Positions 14,338 through 23,041 of a DNA stretch of 64,000 nucleotides are shown here, piece by piece (positions within the stretch are counted from its first letter, which is position 1; each line of letters opens with the position of its first letter). The position numbers were made by a program, and so were the translations under genes. The DNA lies in the NCBI GenBank assembly GCA_047517285.1, contig JAKZTE010000010.1:11254-75253 (forward strand). Direction: 5' to 3'. A model generated the notes under the pieces. It was not told the DNA's origin. It saw nothing but the letters and a program-made list of their open reading frames with translations, and ran no database searches. The stretch comes from UBA57 sp963577725. GTDB taxonomy: Archaea; Thermoproteota; Nitrososphaeria; Nitrososphaerales; UBA57.

Positions 14338-15621
14338 ATGTGGAAAATACAAACTCCTCTAAAAAATATTAATGGAAAACTTTTTTTTGCAAATGTCAGT
14401 ACTAGTAAACTCGCCAGTAAATTTGGCACTCCGTTATTCGTTACTGATTCTGAACGAATTATTTCTAATTATAATAATCTTTATTCTGCTTTCTCTTCAC
14501 ATTATGATAAATTCAAGATTAATTATGCCGTGAAAGCTAACAATAATCTATCTGTCCTCAAATTATTCAATTCTTTAGGAAGTGGCGCTGATTGTTCTTG
14601 TCCTGAAGAAATATTCCTTGCTAAAAAAATTGGCTTTTCTAGTAAAGATATTATGTATACTGGAAATTATAATTCTGACGATCAACTCTCTTATGCATTA
14701 AAACAAAAAATCATAATTAATATTGATAGTTCGTCTATTCTTCCTCGACTTCTTAAGATCGGAACTCCAAATTCCATTTCTTTCAGAATCAATCCTGGAA
14801 TTGGCAGTGGTTCACATAGTGTCTTAGTTTTTGGTGGAAAAAACACTAAATTCGGCATGAGTAAAAAAGATTCTGTTGCCGCTTACCGTCTTGCAAAAAA
14901 ATCAGGAGTGAAAAAATTCGGCATACATATGATGACCGGATCATCAATTCTTGATTCCTCTTATTTCAAAAAAGCGACTAGTAAATTGATTGATATTGCC
15001 GTCGAAATTGTCGAAGAATGTAAAATCTCACTTGATTTCATTAATATTGGTGGTGGATTTGGTATTCCGTACAAGCCTCCGGAAAAACCACTTGATATAA
15101 AGAAAGTTGGTTCCGATATCGGTAAAATTTTTAATGGCAAGAAATCTTCTAAGATTCTTGACAAACCTTGGCTGTTTGTTGAACCTGGCAGATATCTTGT
15201 CGCGGATTCTACTATTTTATTAACTAATGTTCATTCAATCAAAAAAGGCCCAGTAAAATACGTTGGTACAGATGCAGGAATGAATACATTACTTCGCCCT
15301 GCATTATATGACGCTTATCACCATGTTGTTAATGCTAGTAGACTAAATTCTCGAAGTAATGAATCTGTACACATCTGCGGACAAATCTGTGAAAATACTG
15401 ACATTCTTGCCAAGAATCGAAAGCTTGGTAGTATAAAAGAAGGTGATTTATTGGCAATTCTTAACGCTGGAGCATATGGATTCTCGATGAGTTCACAATA
15501 TAATACTCGACCACGAGCTGCGGAGGTAATGATTAATAAAAAAAATTCTAAAATAATTCGACAACGCGAAACTATAAATGATTTAATAAAGGGACAAAAA
15601 GTTGTTACGTGGTTTAAATGA
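14338..15621 (+). CDS. lysA: diaminopimelate decarboxylase
   Basis: PLP-dependent final step, meso-diaminopimelate to lysine. The PLP Lys is in NYAVKANNN (about residue 63). Other motifs are NIGGGFGIPY, EPGRYLVADS, and the Cys-containing substrate loop CGQICENTD followed by AGAYGFSMSSQYNTRPRAAE. The 427 residues match the family. It starts 10 bases after dapB and overlaps dapL by 4 bases. Confidence 0.94.
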   Translation: MWKIQTPLKNINGKLFFANVSTSKLASKFGTPLFVTDSERIISNYNNLYSAFSSHYDKFKINYAVKANNNLSVLKLFNSLGSGADCSCPEEIFLAKKIGFSSKDIMYTGNYNSDDQLSYALKQKIIINIDSSSILPRLLKIGTPNSISFRINPGIGSGSHSVLVFGGKNTKFGMSKKDSVAAYRLAKKSGVKKFGIHMMTGSSILDSSYFKKATSKLIDIAVEIVEECKISLDFINIGGGFGIPYKPPEKPLDIKKVGSDIGKIFNGKKSSKILDKPWLFVEPGRYLVADSTILLTNVHSIKKGPVKYVGTDAGMNTLLRPALYDAYHHVVNASRLNSRSNESVHICGQICENTDILAKNRKLGSIKEGDLLAILNAGAYGFSMSSQYNTRPRAAEVMINKKNSKIIRQRETINDLIKGQKVVTWFK

Positions 15622-16772
15622 AAACTTCTACTAGACTCAATTCTCTTCCACCATATCCTTTCGCTAAGCTTGAAAATCTAATCTCTAAAAAACGCCAAGA
15701 AGGTATTGACCTGATAAGTTTTGGTATTGGGGATCCTGATTTAACCACTCCTGATTTTATCAATCAATCTTTAGTCGAAGGACTTTCAATTCCAGGTAAT
15801 CATAATTATTCATCCAGTGCAGGTGAAAAATCATTTCGAGATAGCATATCTTCTTGGTTTGAAAAACGCTTCAATGTATCTCTTAATCCCGACGAAGAAA
15901 TATGCGCCTTAATTGGTTCAAAAGAAGGACTCGCCCATATTTTCCGCGCATTTCTAAATTCTGGTGACACAATTGCCGTACCTAACCCTGGATATCCCCT
16001 CTATGAGCATGGCGGCACAATGTTAAATGACTTTAAACCTTTGATTCTTGATCTATCCGAAGAATCTAATTATATTCCGCAAACCACTCAATTACAAGAA
16101 TCTGATTTTTCCGGCATCTATCTGAACTATCCTAACAACCCTACCGGCGCTGTCATACAGACTTCCGAACTTAATAATATTGTCAATATTTGTAATGAAA
16201 AAAATGCTATCATAGTGTATGATAATGCTTATTCTGAAATCACTTATGGTGGTTATGAAGCCCCTTCTATACTTCAATGTGATAATGCACGTCAAAATAG
16301 TATCGAGTTTCATTCTCTCTCTAAAACTTTTAACATGACTGGTTATAGAATTGGTTTTGCTGTTGGCAATAAGACTCTGATCGACGGACTTAAAAAAATA
16401 AAGAATCAAATTGACTCTGGCTCACCAAAATTCATCCAACATGCAGCTTCAACTGCTCTAGATAGTTACAATAATGGTATTCCTCCTAAAGAAATTCTTG
16501 ACAATATAAAAACCTATGAAAATAGAATGTCTCTTCTTTCAGACGGTTTATCAAAGCTTGGATATGAAGTAAAAATTCCATCTGGCACATTTTATTTATG
16601 GATGAAGGTTAATGAAAATTGCGAAAGCTTTGCAATGAAATTGTTAGATAACGGAATAGTCGTTACTCCGGGCTCTGGTTTTGGAAATGCCGGCGATAAT
16701 TACGTTCGATTCTCACTTACTGTCACAGAATCCAATATATCAAAAGCTTTGGAAAAAATTCCTTCATGTTGA
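15618..16772 (+). CDS. dapL: LL-diaminopimelate aminotransferase (class I/II)
   Basis: A 384-residue PLP aminotransferase with YPNNPTGAV, DNAYSEITYGG, and the PLP Lys in SLSKTFNMTGYRIGFAVGN. Sequence alone allows several class I activities. Placement after dapA, dapB and lysA, without dapD, dapC or dapE, makes direct transamination of tetrahydrodipicolinate the best call. The ATGA overlap with lysA suggests coupled translation. The epimerase DapF, needed between DapL and LysA, is not in the window. Confidence 0.82.
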   Translation: MKTSTRLNSLPPYPFAKLENLISKKRQEGIDLISFGIGDPDLTTPDFINQSLVEGLSIPGNHNYSSSAGEKSFRDSISSWFEKRFNVSLNPDEEICALIGSKEGLAHIFRAFLNSGDTIAVPNPGYPLYEHGGTMLNDFKPLILDLSEESNYIPQTTQLQESDFSGIYLNYPNNPTGAVIQTSELNNIVNICNEKNAIIVYDNAYSEITYGGYEAPSILQCDNARQNSIEFHSLSKTFNMTGYRIGFAVGNKTLIDGLKKIKNQIDSGSPKFIQHAASTALDSYNNGIPPKEILDNIKTYENRMSLLSDGLSKLGYEVKIPSGTFYLWMKVNENCESFAMKLLDNGIVVTPGSGFGNAGDNYVRFSLTVTESNISKALEKIPSC

Positions 16773-16775
16773 AAA

Positions 16776-16786
16776 TTTATTTTTTT
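16776..16786 (+). terminator. T-rich terminator after the lysine operon
   Basis: The run TTTATTTTTTT begins four bases after the dapL stop. Archaeal RNA polymerase commonly stops at such runs without a hairpin. Confidence 0.45.
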
Positions 16787-16804
16787 GACCTGAAGTAATT
16801 CGAT

Positions 16805-16827
16805 TAATATAAAATAACTGCTGTTAT
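16805..16827 (+). promoter_or_regulatory. ferredoxin promoter: TATA box plus ATAAC-N4-GTTAT element
   Basis: TAATATAAA (16805-16813) is followed immediately by ATAAC-TGCT-GTTAT (16814-16827), a perfect 5-bp inverted repeat. The same half-sites with the same spacing precede sufC at 43222-43235. A related imperfect copy, ATAAT-N7-ATTAT, lies at 16874-16890 around the start codon. An iron- or redox-responsive operator is a guess from the company it keeps. Confidence 0.45.
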
Positions 16828-16888
16828 ATGCCTTTCAATTTTGGCATTGACCATAACGCTTTTTTACTTTTACATAATGACTGCTATT

Positions 16889-17344
16889 ATGCCTATCGAT
16901 CAAGAATTTGAAAAAAAGTTGAAACCAGTGGCAAGATCCGAACATGGTTACCTTATTTGGGGACCAGGAAAAGACGGAGCTGCTGCTGAAAGTGACGAAG
17001 TAAAGTCTGCGTATGAAGCCGCTGGAGAAAAATTTGAGCCATTGGGTATACATGGAACTTACGTAGCTGTTGATTTTGACGATTGTGTTGCCGATGGCGC
17101 ATGTTTGCCTGCATGTCCTGTAGGAGTTTTCGAATGGACTAAAAATATAGGTTTTAGCGGTACTGAAGAAAAACTTGATCTTACTGATAAAGCAGCACCA
17201 GTTCGTGAATCTGATTGTATTTGGTGTATGGCATGTGTTACTGTATGTCCAACCGAAGCTGTAAGAGTCGATGAAGCTTTAGTTTCTGTCGCAGAAAGCG
17301 CAGAAAGCAGTCTTGACGCTGCAGAAAGCAGTGAATCTAAGTAG
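16889..17344 (+). CDS. zinc-type dicluster ferredoxin
   Basis: A cytoplasmic electron carrier like the Sulfolobus zinc ferredoxin. The N-terminal extension contains His in SEHGYLIWGPG, and GIHGTYVAVDFDDC leads into the core. The first cluster motif is C-x5-C-x3-CP (CVADGACLPACP), typical of a 3Fe-4S or convertible site. The second is C-x2-C-x2-C-x3-CP (CIWCMACVTVCP), a 4Fe-4S site. The last 20 residues are an acidic Ser/Ala/Glu tail. I start at ATG 16889 (MPIDQEF), as in thaumarchaeal relatives; ATG 16877 adds four residues. The MIP18-like gene follows 15 bases later. Confidence 0.9.
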   Translation: MPIDQEFEKKLKPVARSEHGYLIWGPGKDGAAAESDEVKSAYEAAGEKFEPLGIHGTYVAVDFDDCVADGACLPACPVGVFEWTKNIGFSGTEEKLDLTDKAAPVRESDCIWCMACVTVCPTEAVRVDEALVSVAESAESSLDAAESSESK

Positions 17345-17359
17345 TCAGGTCCCTGTCTA

Positions 17360-17674
17360 ATGCCCCACGACTTTTCTGAAGACGATGTTTTAGAAGCAAT
17401 GTCAGAGGTAGTAGATCCAGAAATTAACGTTCCCATTCTTGAAATGGGCGAAGGTAATGGCTTGATTGACGAGGTTAACATTTCTGAAGATAATTCCGTT
17501 GAAGTCAAATACCATGCAACAACTCCTTACTGCCCTCCAGTTTTTGCTTTACAAATTTCCATGGATATTAAGAAAAGTGTCGAAAAAATGGATAAAATTG
17601 GAAGTGTTAAAGTGATTGTGTCAGGACATTCTATGTCTCAACAAATAAACGATAAAATTAATGAATCTGTTTAA
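17360..17674 (+). CDS. MIP18/SufT-family (DUF59) Fe-S assembly protein
   Basis: A 104-residue single-domain protein: DVLEAMSEVVDPEINVPILEMG at the start is the DUF59 signature, and TTPYCPPVFALQ holds the conserved Cys region. Members help mature iron-sulfur proteins. Its place directly behind the ferredoxin gene, probably in one transcript, supports that role. The exact client is unknown. Confidence 0.85.
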   Translation: MPHDFSEDDVLEAMSEVVDPEINVPILEMGEGNGLIDEVNISEDNSVEVKYHATTPYCPPVFALQISMDIKKSVEKMDKIGSVKVIVSGHSMSQQINDKINESV

Positions 17675-17974
17675 TTATGGCATATATGCCTTCTCATAAA
17701 CACCTGAATTAAATCCTAAACATTCTTGATGAATCCAGCCTGCCTTGATTAACTTTCCATTACTTATTCCTTCATTCCAGTAGGTCCTCCTTCCGCCATC
17801 CATTTGTTGTTTTGTTATTCTCTTTTCACACATTGTACAAATAGTGGCATATTTGAGATCCTCTTGATCCATTTCTGACGTTGCTGTCATTTTTGCTGGA
17901 ACTCTTATCACTCCATCGAGTTCATCGAGCCATTTTCTTGATTCTCCTTCCCAACGCCTTACTGGTATCTTCAA
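17675..17974 (-). CDS. uncharacterised Cys/His protein
   Basis: A 99-residue protein that I do not recognise by function. It has CTMCEKRITKQQ (C-x2-C) in the middle and WIHQEC (H-x2-C) about 30 residues later, which together could bind one zinc. No membrane segment. The stop codon abuts the stop of the DUF59 gene on the other strand. It looks like a small conserved archaeal zinc protein. Confidence 0.65.
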   Translation of the reverse strand: MKIPVRRWEGESRKWLDELDGVIRVPAKMTATSEMDQEDLKYATICTMCEKRITKQQMDGGRRTYWNEGISNGKLIKAGWIHQECLGFNSGVYEKAYMP

Positions 17975-18079
17975 TATGTTATTTTATACTTTGTTCAAAT
18001 ATTTATTGATTATTCTATATGCTGGTAAAATATTCTTTTTCTAATTAATCTTTATACCTCCCAAATTGTTCCATAGCCT

Positions 18080-19291
18080 ATGGAAGATAAAAACTCTAAT
18101 TTCGAATTCCGTTTTCCTCTAATAATACTGAAAACTCAGAAAGGTCAAAGTTTACTAGAAAAACTTTCTAGATTTCGTTTTATATCAATTTTAAGTTGGA
18201 TATCTCTTATTCTCATGCCTATTTTCTCGATTCTTGCTGTTTCTATACTATTACTGACTGCTTCTGTATACTTGTCTTTTCCAGAGGTCCGTGAAATTGC
18301 TCGTGAAACAGGCCCACAAGGCGCCTTGTTAATTCCTGGAATAAACCCATATCTTCCAATAATTTATGGTTGGATAGCTATATTCATAGGCCTTGTAATT
18401 CATGAACTTTCTCATGGCGTAGTTGCTAAAGCTGTAGACATTCCTGTACGTTCTTCAGGAATACTGTTCTTTCTATTCTTGCCAATTGGTGCATTTGTCG
18501 AAGTTGACGATACCAAACTAGATTCCGCATCTTTCAAAAAATCAGGTCGTATAATTGCTGCTGGTGCTGGAAGTAATATTGTCGTTGGGCTTATTGCCTT
18601 AATCCTTCTAGTAGGCGTTGTCAATACTATGGAACCTGTAGCTGACGGTATTCCTGTTAGTAAAATTGTTGTTGATTCACCTGCTAATATTGCTGGATTA
18701 CTCCCTGGCGATATTATTACTCATCTTAATGATATTCCTGTCGATGATTCCACTGTCTTTTCACAGAACTTTAATAATTTCAGCCCCGGCGATGAGATTA
18801 TTCTTACAGTTAATAGACAATCAGTTCAATATGACTATGAAATAATTCTTTCAAGTAGACCAGAAAATCCCGAAGAACCTTTTATTGGAATAATGAGGCC
18901 CTCTGTCGACATAAATGATTCTTTGCATAGATACCAAAATGGAATCTCGCTTTCCACCGATTTGTTGTTGTATTTCTCCTTTCCATCCGGTGATAGTTAT
19001 TCTATACCTTTCTCAACTTCTATGCAAAATTTTTATACGTCTAGTTTAGGAAATCAATATATTGTATTTTCAAACCTACTTTTCTGGATATGGTTTATTA
19101 ATTTCAATCTGGGTATTTTTAATTCACTTCCTCTTGGACCATTGGACGGAGGTCAAGCATTTAAACGCGGATTAAAATCTGTTACTAGAAATAAATTATC
19201 TCAGAATAATGTTAACTATATCAGTAGAATAGTCTCTATTTCTATACTTATCTTAATTCTGTCTATGTTTCTTCTTCCTTATCTTCCCTGA
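18080..19291 (+). CDS. site-2 protease (M50 family) with PDZ domain
   Basis: Intramembrane zinc metalloprotease, 403 residues. Several transmembrane helices flank the zinc motif HELSHG (about residues 108-113). A PDZ segment follows (KIVVDSPANIAGLLPGDIITHLND, about 195-260). The second catalytic motif NSLPLGPLDGGQAF (Asp ligand) is near residue 353. Relatives cleave membrane-bound anti-regulators or remnant signal peptides; the substrate here is unknown. It stands alone, convergent with ahcY. Confidence 0.9.
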   Translation: MEDKNSNFEFRFPLIILKTQKGQSLLEKLSRFRFISILSWISLILMPIFSILAVSILLLTASVYLSFPEVREIARETGPQGALLIPGINPYLPIIYGWIAIFIGLVIHELSHGVVAKAVDIPVRSSGILFFLFLPIGAFVEVDDTKLDSASFKKSGRIIAAGAGSNIVVGLIALILLVGVVNTMEPVADGIPVSKIVVDSPANIAGLLPGDIITHLNDIPVDDSTVFSQNFNNFSPGDEIILTVNRQSVQYDYEIILSSRPENPEEPFIGIMRPSVDINDSLHRYQNGISLSTDLLLYFSFPSGDSYSIPFSTSMQNFYTSSLGNQYIVFSNLLFWIWFINFNLGIFNSLPLGPLDGGQAFKRGLKSVTRNKLSQNNVNYISRIVSISILILILSMFLLPYLP

Positions 19292-20533
19292 TTATATTAT
19301 ATAGGACTCGCCATAGTCCTTCTGTTCTTGCGTTTGCGTATCAATATTTATCTTCATGCCCTGTAGTGCATATTTAGCTACTTTGTCATCAATCTCTTTT
19401 GGCATATCGATTAACCCTTCTAACTTTTCATGATCTAGCTTAATCTTCACGGCACCTAAAAGTTGATTTGAAAATGACATTGACATAACTTCTGGCGGAT
19501 GTCCTTCTGCAGCTACTAGATTTGCAATTCTTCCTTTTGCAATTAACATTATTTTTGTTCCATCTTCTAACTGATATTCTTCTAAATGATCTCTAACGAC
19601 CTTGACATTCTTTGCTATGCCCTGTAGAAATTTTACATCTATTTCTAGGTCAAAATGTCCTGCATTTGCCAATATTGCACCATCTTTCATATTCTTGATA
19701 CTATTGCTATCGATTACATGTTTCTGCCCAGTCGCTGTAATGAAGATGTCTGATTCTTTAGCTAATTCATTAATCGGCTTTACCTGAAATCCATCCATTA
19801 CTGCTTCTATTGCTCTTATTGGATTAATCTCAGAAACGGAAACTATTCCTCCTAAACCTTTTGCCCTTGCTGCTATTCCTCTTCCTACCCATCCATATCC
19901 ACAGACAGTGATTTTCTTACCCGCCATTAATAATGCAGTAGATCTTAAAATTCCATCAAATGTACTTTGACCTGTTCCATAACGATTATCGAATAGATGT
20001 TTGGTATATGCATTATTTACCGCTATAATTGGATACTTTAATTTGCCACTTTTCTCCAACGCTTCTAATCTTACAACTCCGGTAGTTGTTTCTTCCGTTC
20101 CCCCTATTACATTGAGCTGTTCAAATTTACTATTCTGATGTAATGTAATATGTGCATCAGAACCATCATCCATTATGATTTCCGGTTCTGCCTCTAATGT
20201 TGCATCTATACATTCTTGATATTCTTTATCATTTTGCCCTCTCCATGCAAAAACATTAATTCCTTCTGAATCAAGATATGCCGCAATATCATCTTGCGTT
20301 GATAGTGGATTTGCACCTGCAAGATAAACATCTGCTCCTAACTCCTTTAGTCCCATTGCCAATACTGATGTTTCTTTTGTTACATGCAGACATACTGCAA
20401 TTTTTGTTCCATCAAATGAAAAATTTTCCGCAGTCTTATCAATTGTTGTAACAAGCCCTGGCATATTATTTCGTGCCCATTCATATGATTTTCTACCTTT
20501 TTCCGCTAATTTTTTATCTGTAATTCTACTCAT
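19292..20533 (-). CDS. ahcY: S-adenosylhomocysteine hydrolase
   Basis: Splits S-adenosylhomocysteine, the product of SAM methylations, into adenosine and homocysteine, with bound NAD. Motifs: DDGSDAHITLHQ, NNAYTKHLFDNRYGTGQS, and the NAD site GYGWVGRGIAARAKGLGG. The 413 residues match archaeal members. It lies upstream-to-downstream in the order apt, mtnP, ahcY on the minus strand, so all three act on adenosine-containing SAM by-products. Confidence 0.96.
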   Translation of the reverse strand: MSRITDKKLAEKGRKSYEWARNNMPGLVTTIDKTAENFSFDGTKIAVCLHVTKETSVLAMGLKELGADVYLAGANPLSTQDDIAAYLDSEGINVFAWRGQNDKEYQECIDATLEAEPEIIMDDGSDAHITLHQNSKFEQLNVIGGTEETTTGVVRLEALEKSGKLKYPIIAVNNAYTKHLFDNRYGTGQSTFDGILRSTALLMAGKKITVCGYGWVGRGIAARAKGLGGIVSVSEINPIRAIEAVMDGFQVKPINELAKESDIFITATGQKHVIDSNSIKNMKDGAILANAGHFDLEIDVKFLQGIAKNVKVVRDHLEEYQLEDGTKIMLIAKGRIANLVAAEGHPPEVMSMSFSNQLLGAVKIKLDHEKLEGLIDMPKEIDDKVAKYALQGMKINIDTQTQEQKDYGESYII

Positions 20534-20579
20534 TTGTTATCCTCACATTATTCCTAACAGAAATATTCATTTCTTTTAT

Positions 20580-21371
20580 TTAAATTGCTCCATCCAAAGC
20601 ATTTGCACATAAACAATCCCTATTTTTATTAATTTCTGGAATGATATTCTGAATTATACTGCTGGTTTTTTCTACATTCTTTTCTAATGTTTTCAATACC
20701 TCGTGATGAGACACTACTGTTTCCGCCCATACATCATAATCTGTAATTGTAGCAATTGCCAAATAACAAATCTGTGATTCTCTCGCTAAAACACATTCAG
20801 GAAATAACGTCATATTTATTGTATCTGCTCCCCAATTTCTGAACATGTTTGATTCCGCTCTTGTTGAAAATCTAGGACCTTCAATGCATACTTGTGTAGC
20901 TCTGTCATGAATACTGTAATTTAATTTCTTACCTGCTGAAACTGCCAATTTTCTCAGATCTGGACAAAATGGGTCTGCAGTTGATATATGCGCTACAGTA
21001 CCTTGGTCATAAAATGTACTATCTCTATCCTTTGTTCTATCTATGAACTGATCAGGTATTGCTATGTGTCCTGGTTCCATTTCTTCTCTTAAACTTCCAA
21101 CTGCGCACGGCGCAATTATTCTCTTCACTCCTAATTCCTTTAATGCCCATATATTTGCACGAAAATTAATCTTATGCGGAGGAACACTGTGTTTCTTCCC
21201 ATGTCTTGGAAGAAATACTACCTTCTTCTCATTGAATTCTCCTATTGTTAATGAATCTGAAGTTTTTCCATATGGGGTTTCTACGTCTATTGTCTCCTTG
21301 TTTGAAATAATATCAGTATTATAAATTCCTGTTCCGCCAATTATTGCAATTTCTATATCCACATTAATCAT
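20580..21371 (-). CDS. mtnP: 5'-methylthioadenosine phosphorylase
   Basis: Phosphorolysis of methylthioadenosine to adenine and methylthioribose-1-phosphate. The 263 residues contain AIIGGTGIYNTDI (phosphate loop), FLPRHGKKHSVPPHKINFRAN, and EGPRFSTRAESNMFRNWGAD. TDYDVWAE fits the MTA rather than the guanosine-type branch. The start ATG 21371 overlaps the 3' end of apt by 8 bases, so the adenine product can be taken straight to AMP by the adjacent enzyme. Confidence 0.92.
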   Translation of the reverse strand: MINVDIEIAIIGGTGIYNTDIISNKETIDVETPYGKTSDSLTIGEFNEKKVVFLPRHGKKHSVPPHKINFRANIWALKELGVKRIIAPCAVGSLREEMEPGHIAIPDQFIDRTKDRDSTFYDQGTVAHISTADPFCPDLRKLAVSAGKKLNYSIHDRATQVCIEGPRFSTRAESNMFRNWGADTINMTLFPECVLARESQICYLAIATITDYDVWAETVVSHHEVLKTLEKNVEKTSSIIQNIIPEINKNRDCLCANALDGAI

Positions 21372-21873
21372 ATCCTACGATTGAAAATATTTTATATTCT
21401 GATAAAATCTTTCTCGCATTAAGAAATTTCAGTTCAATTAAAAACCCTAATCCAACTATGTTTCCATCTAATGCTTCTATCATCTTTACTGCAGCTTCTA
21501 CTGTTCCGCCCGTTGCTAATAAATCGTCTATAACTAGAATATTTCTACCTTTCAGTGATTCATTCTTTATCTCAATAGAAGCAGTTCCATATTCTAATTC
21601 AAAATCTCTCGAAATAGTCTCTCCAGGGAGTTTTCCTTTCTTCCTTATTGGTATAAAGCTAATTTTTAATCTATTTGCCAAAGCAGCTCCAAATACAAAT
21701 CCTCTTGATTCTATTCCTATTATTGTATCAATCTTTCCCCTAAATTCCCTCTCAAATTCTTCTAGAATATATTGAAATGCATCTGGATTATCTATTACTG
21801 GCCACATATCTTTGAATACTATTCCTTGTTTTGGATAGTCTGGGTAATCTTTGATTATGCCTCGTATATTCAT
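21364..21873 (-). CDS. apt: adenine phosphoribosyltransferase
   Basis: Converts adenine and PRPP to AMP. PRPP site: ILVIDDLLATGGTVEAA. GIESRGFVFGAALA and the N-terminal IKDYPDYPKQGIVFKDM are also typical. I start at ATG 21873 (MNIRGIIKDYP), 169 residues; ATG 21885 would add four residues without homology. First gene of the apt-mtnP pair. Confidence 0.93.
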   Translation of the reverse strand: MNIRGIIKDYPDYPKQGIVFKDMWPVIDNPDAFQYILEEFEREFRGKIDTIIGIESRGFVFGAALANRLKISFIPIRKKGKLPGETISRDFELEYGTASIEIKNESLKGRNILVIDDLLATGGTVEAAVKMIEALDGNIVGLGFLIELKFLNARKILSEYKIFSIVGYD

Positions 21874-21959
21874 AATCAATATCAAGTAATACTTTGCATA
21901 TAATTATTCGTATTTAATTGGAAACAATTATATTCTTTTGTCCTTATCTTCATATGATA

Positions 21960-22376
21960 ATGAAAGACGATTCTTATGAAACGCTATTAACAAGGATTGA
22001 AGATGAGTTATCTAAAGTTGAAGTTAAGAAAAAAGATAGAATTGAAATTCCTAAAGCCGTGACCTTCTGGAGTGGCCAAAAAACATATTTTAGAAATTTC
22101 TCATTATACCCTAAATTATTGAGGAGGACTGCCGAACATTTCTTGGCGTTTCTATCAAAAGAACTTGCTACTTCTGCATCGCTTGATGGGGATAGGGCTA
22201 TTTTTATTGGTCGAAAAACTCCCGATTCATTTGATTTCATACTCAAACGCTATATACGTCAATACGTTAATTGTTCTGTCTGCAATAGTTATGATACATC
22301 TCTAGAAAAAGTCAAACGACTATATTTCATTACTTGCGACGCCTGTGGAGCAAAAACAACTGCAGGTTCAAGATAG
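21960..22376 (+). CDS. translation initiation factor aIF2 beta
   Basis: Subunit of the factor that brings initiator tRNA to the ribosome. The C-terminal zinc ribbon is CSVC...CDAC, and the core is RTAEHFLAFLSKELATSAS. It is 138 residues from ATG 21960 (MKDDSYETLL); longer upstream frames look untranslated. First gene of a translation cluster (DUF424, aIF1A, Rio1, KH protein). Confidence 0.92.
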   Translation: MKDDSYETLLTRIEDELSKVEVKKKDRIEIPKAVTFWSGQKTYFRNFSLYPKLLRRTAEHFLAFLSKELATSASLDGDRAIFIGRKTPDSFDFILKRYIRQYVNCSVCNSYDTSLEKVKRLYFITCDACGAKTTAGSR

Positions 22377-22377
22377 C

Positions 22378-22689
22378 ATGCCTTCTAATTCATTTCATTT
22401 TCGTTCAATTAAAAATCAAGAGGTCAATATTGTCAATATATGCGATACTGAGATTGTTGGTAAAACTCTTTCTGAAGGAGAATTTGAGATTGAAATTTCT
22501 GAGGATTATTTTGGCGGAATTCAAATTGATGAAAATAGGGCCATTGAATTATTAAAAACCTCTAATACGTTAAATCTAGTCGGAAATAATATCGTTGATT
22601 TAGCTATTGAATTGGATTTAGCATCTTCTGACTCTATTAAATTTATTGAAAACATTTCATTCGTTATAATTTATAAATTCATACAATAG
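22378..22689 (+). CDS. DUF424 family protein
   Basis: Starts at ATG 22378, one base after the aIF2-beta stop. The 103 residues show the DUF424 pattern ICDTEIVGKTLSEGEFEI, SEDYFGGIQID and LVGNNIVDLAIELDLA. Its function is not established; it is recurrently next to aIF2-beta in archaea, which suggests a translation-related role. The C-terminus is hydrophobic. Confidence 0.8.
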   Translation: MPSNSFHFRSIKNQEVNIVNICDTEIVGKTLSEGEFEIEISEDYFGGIQIDENRAIELLKTSNTLNLVGNNIVDLAIELDLASSDSIKFIENISFVIIYKFIQ

Positions 22690-22726
22690 AGTTTAAGTAA
22701 TAATTTTCCCAATGTAAAGTGATTTA

Positions 22727-23038
22727 ATGGGTAAGCGGAAAGTTCTAAACGAAAAGTCACTTAAAGATATAGTTTTACCACAGGAGGGCGAAATGTTTGG
22801 TCGTGTTCTCAAGCATTTAGGAAGCGAGTTAATTCAAATAAAATGCGCAGACGATAAAATCCGTATTGGACGAATACGCGGCAAACTAAAACGCCGAGTC
22901 TGGATTCGTGATAACGACGTTGTCATAATTGCTCCATGGGACTTTAAATTTGACGAACGCGGCGATATACTTTGGAGATATACTATTGGACAAGTTGAAT
23001 GGCTTCAAGCACAAGGACATCTTCCAAAGGACTTGTAG
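22727..23038 (+). CDS. translation initiation factor aIF1A
   Basis: An OB-fold factor binding the ribosomal A site. The 103 residues contain EMFGRVLKHLGSELIQIKCAD, RIGRIRGKLKRRVWIRDNDVV and the Trp-rich end. Complete by length. It is followed three bases later by the Rio1 gene, probably in the same transcript. Confidence 0.95.
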   Translation: MGKRKVLNEKSLKDIVLPQEGEMFGRVLKHLGSELIQIKCADDKIRIGRIRGKLKRRVWIRDNDVVIIAPWDFKFDERGDILWRYTIGQVEWLQAQGHLPKDL

Positions 23039-23041
23039 CGT

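Noticed and set aside
17059..17508. 149-codon open frame on the minus strand
   Set aside because: It is antisense to the ferredoxin and DUF59 genes, both of which have clear family motifs; the product is low-complexity Ser/Thr.
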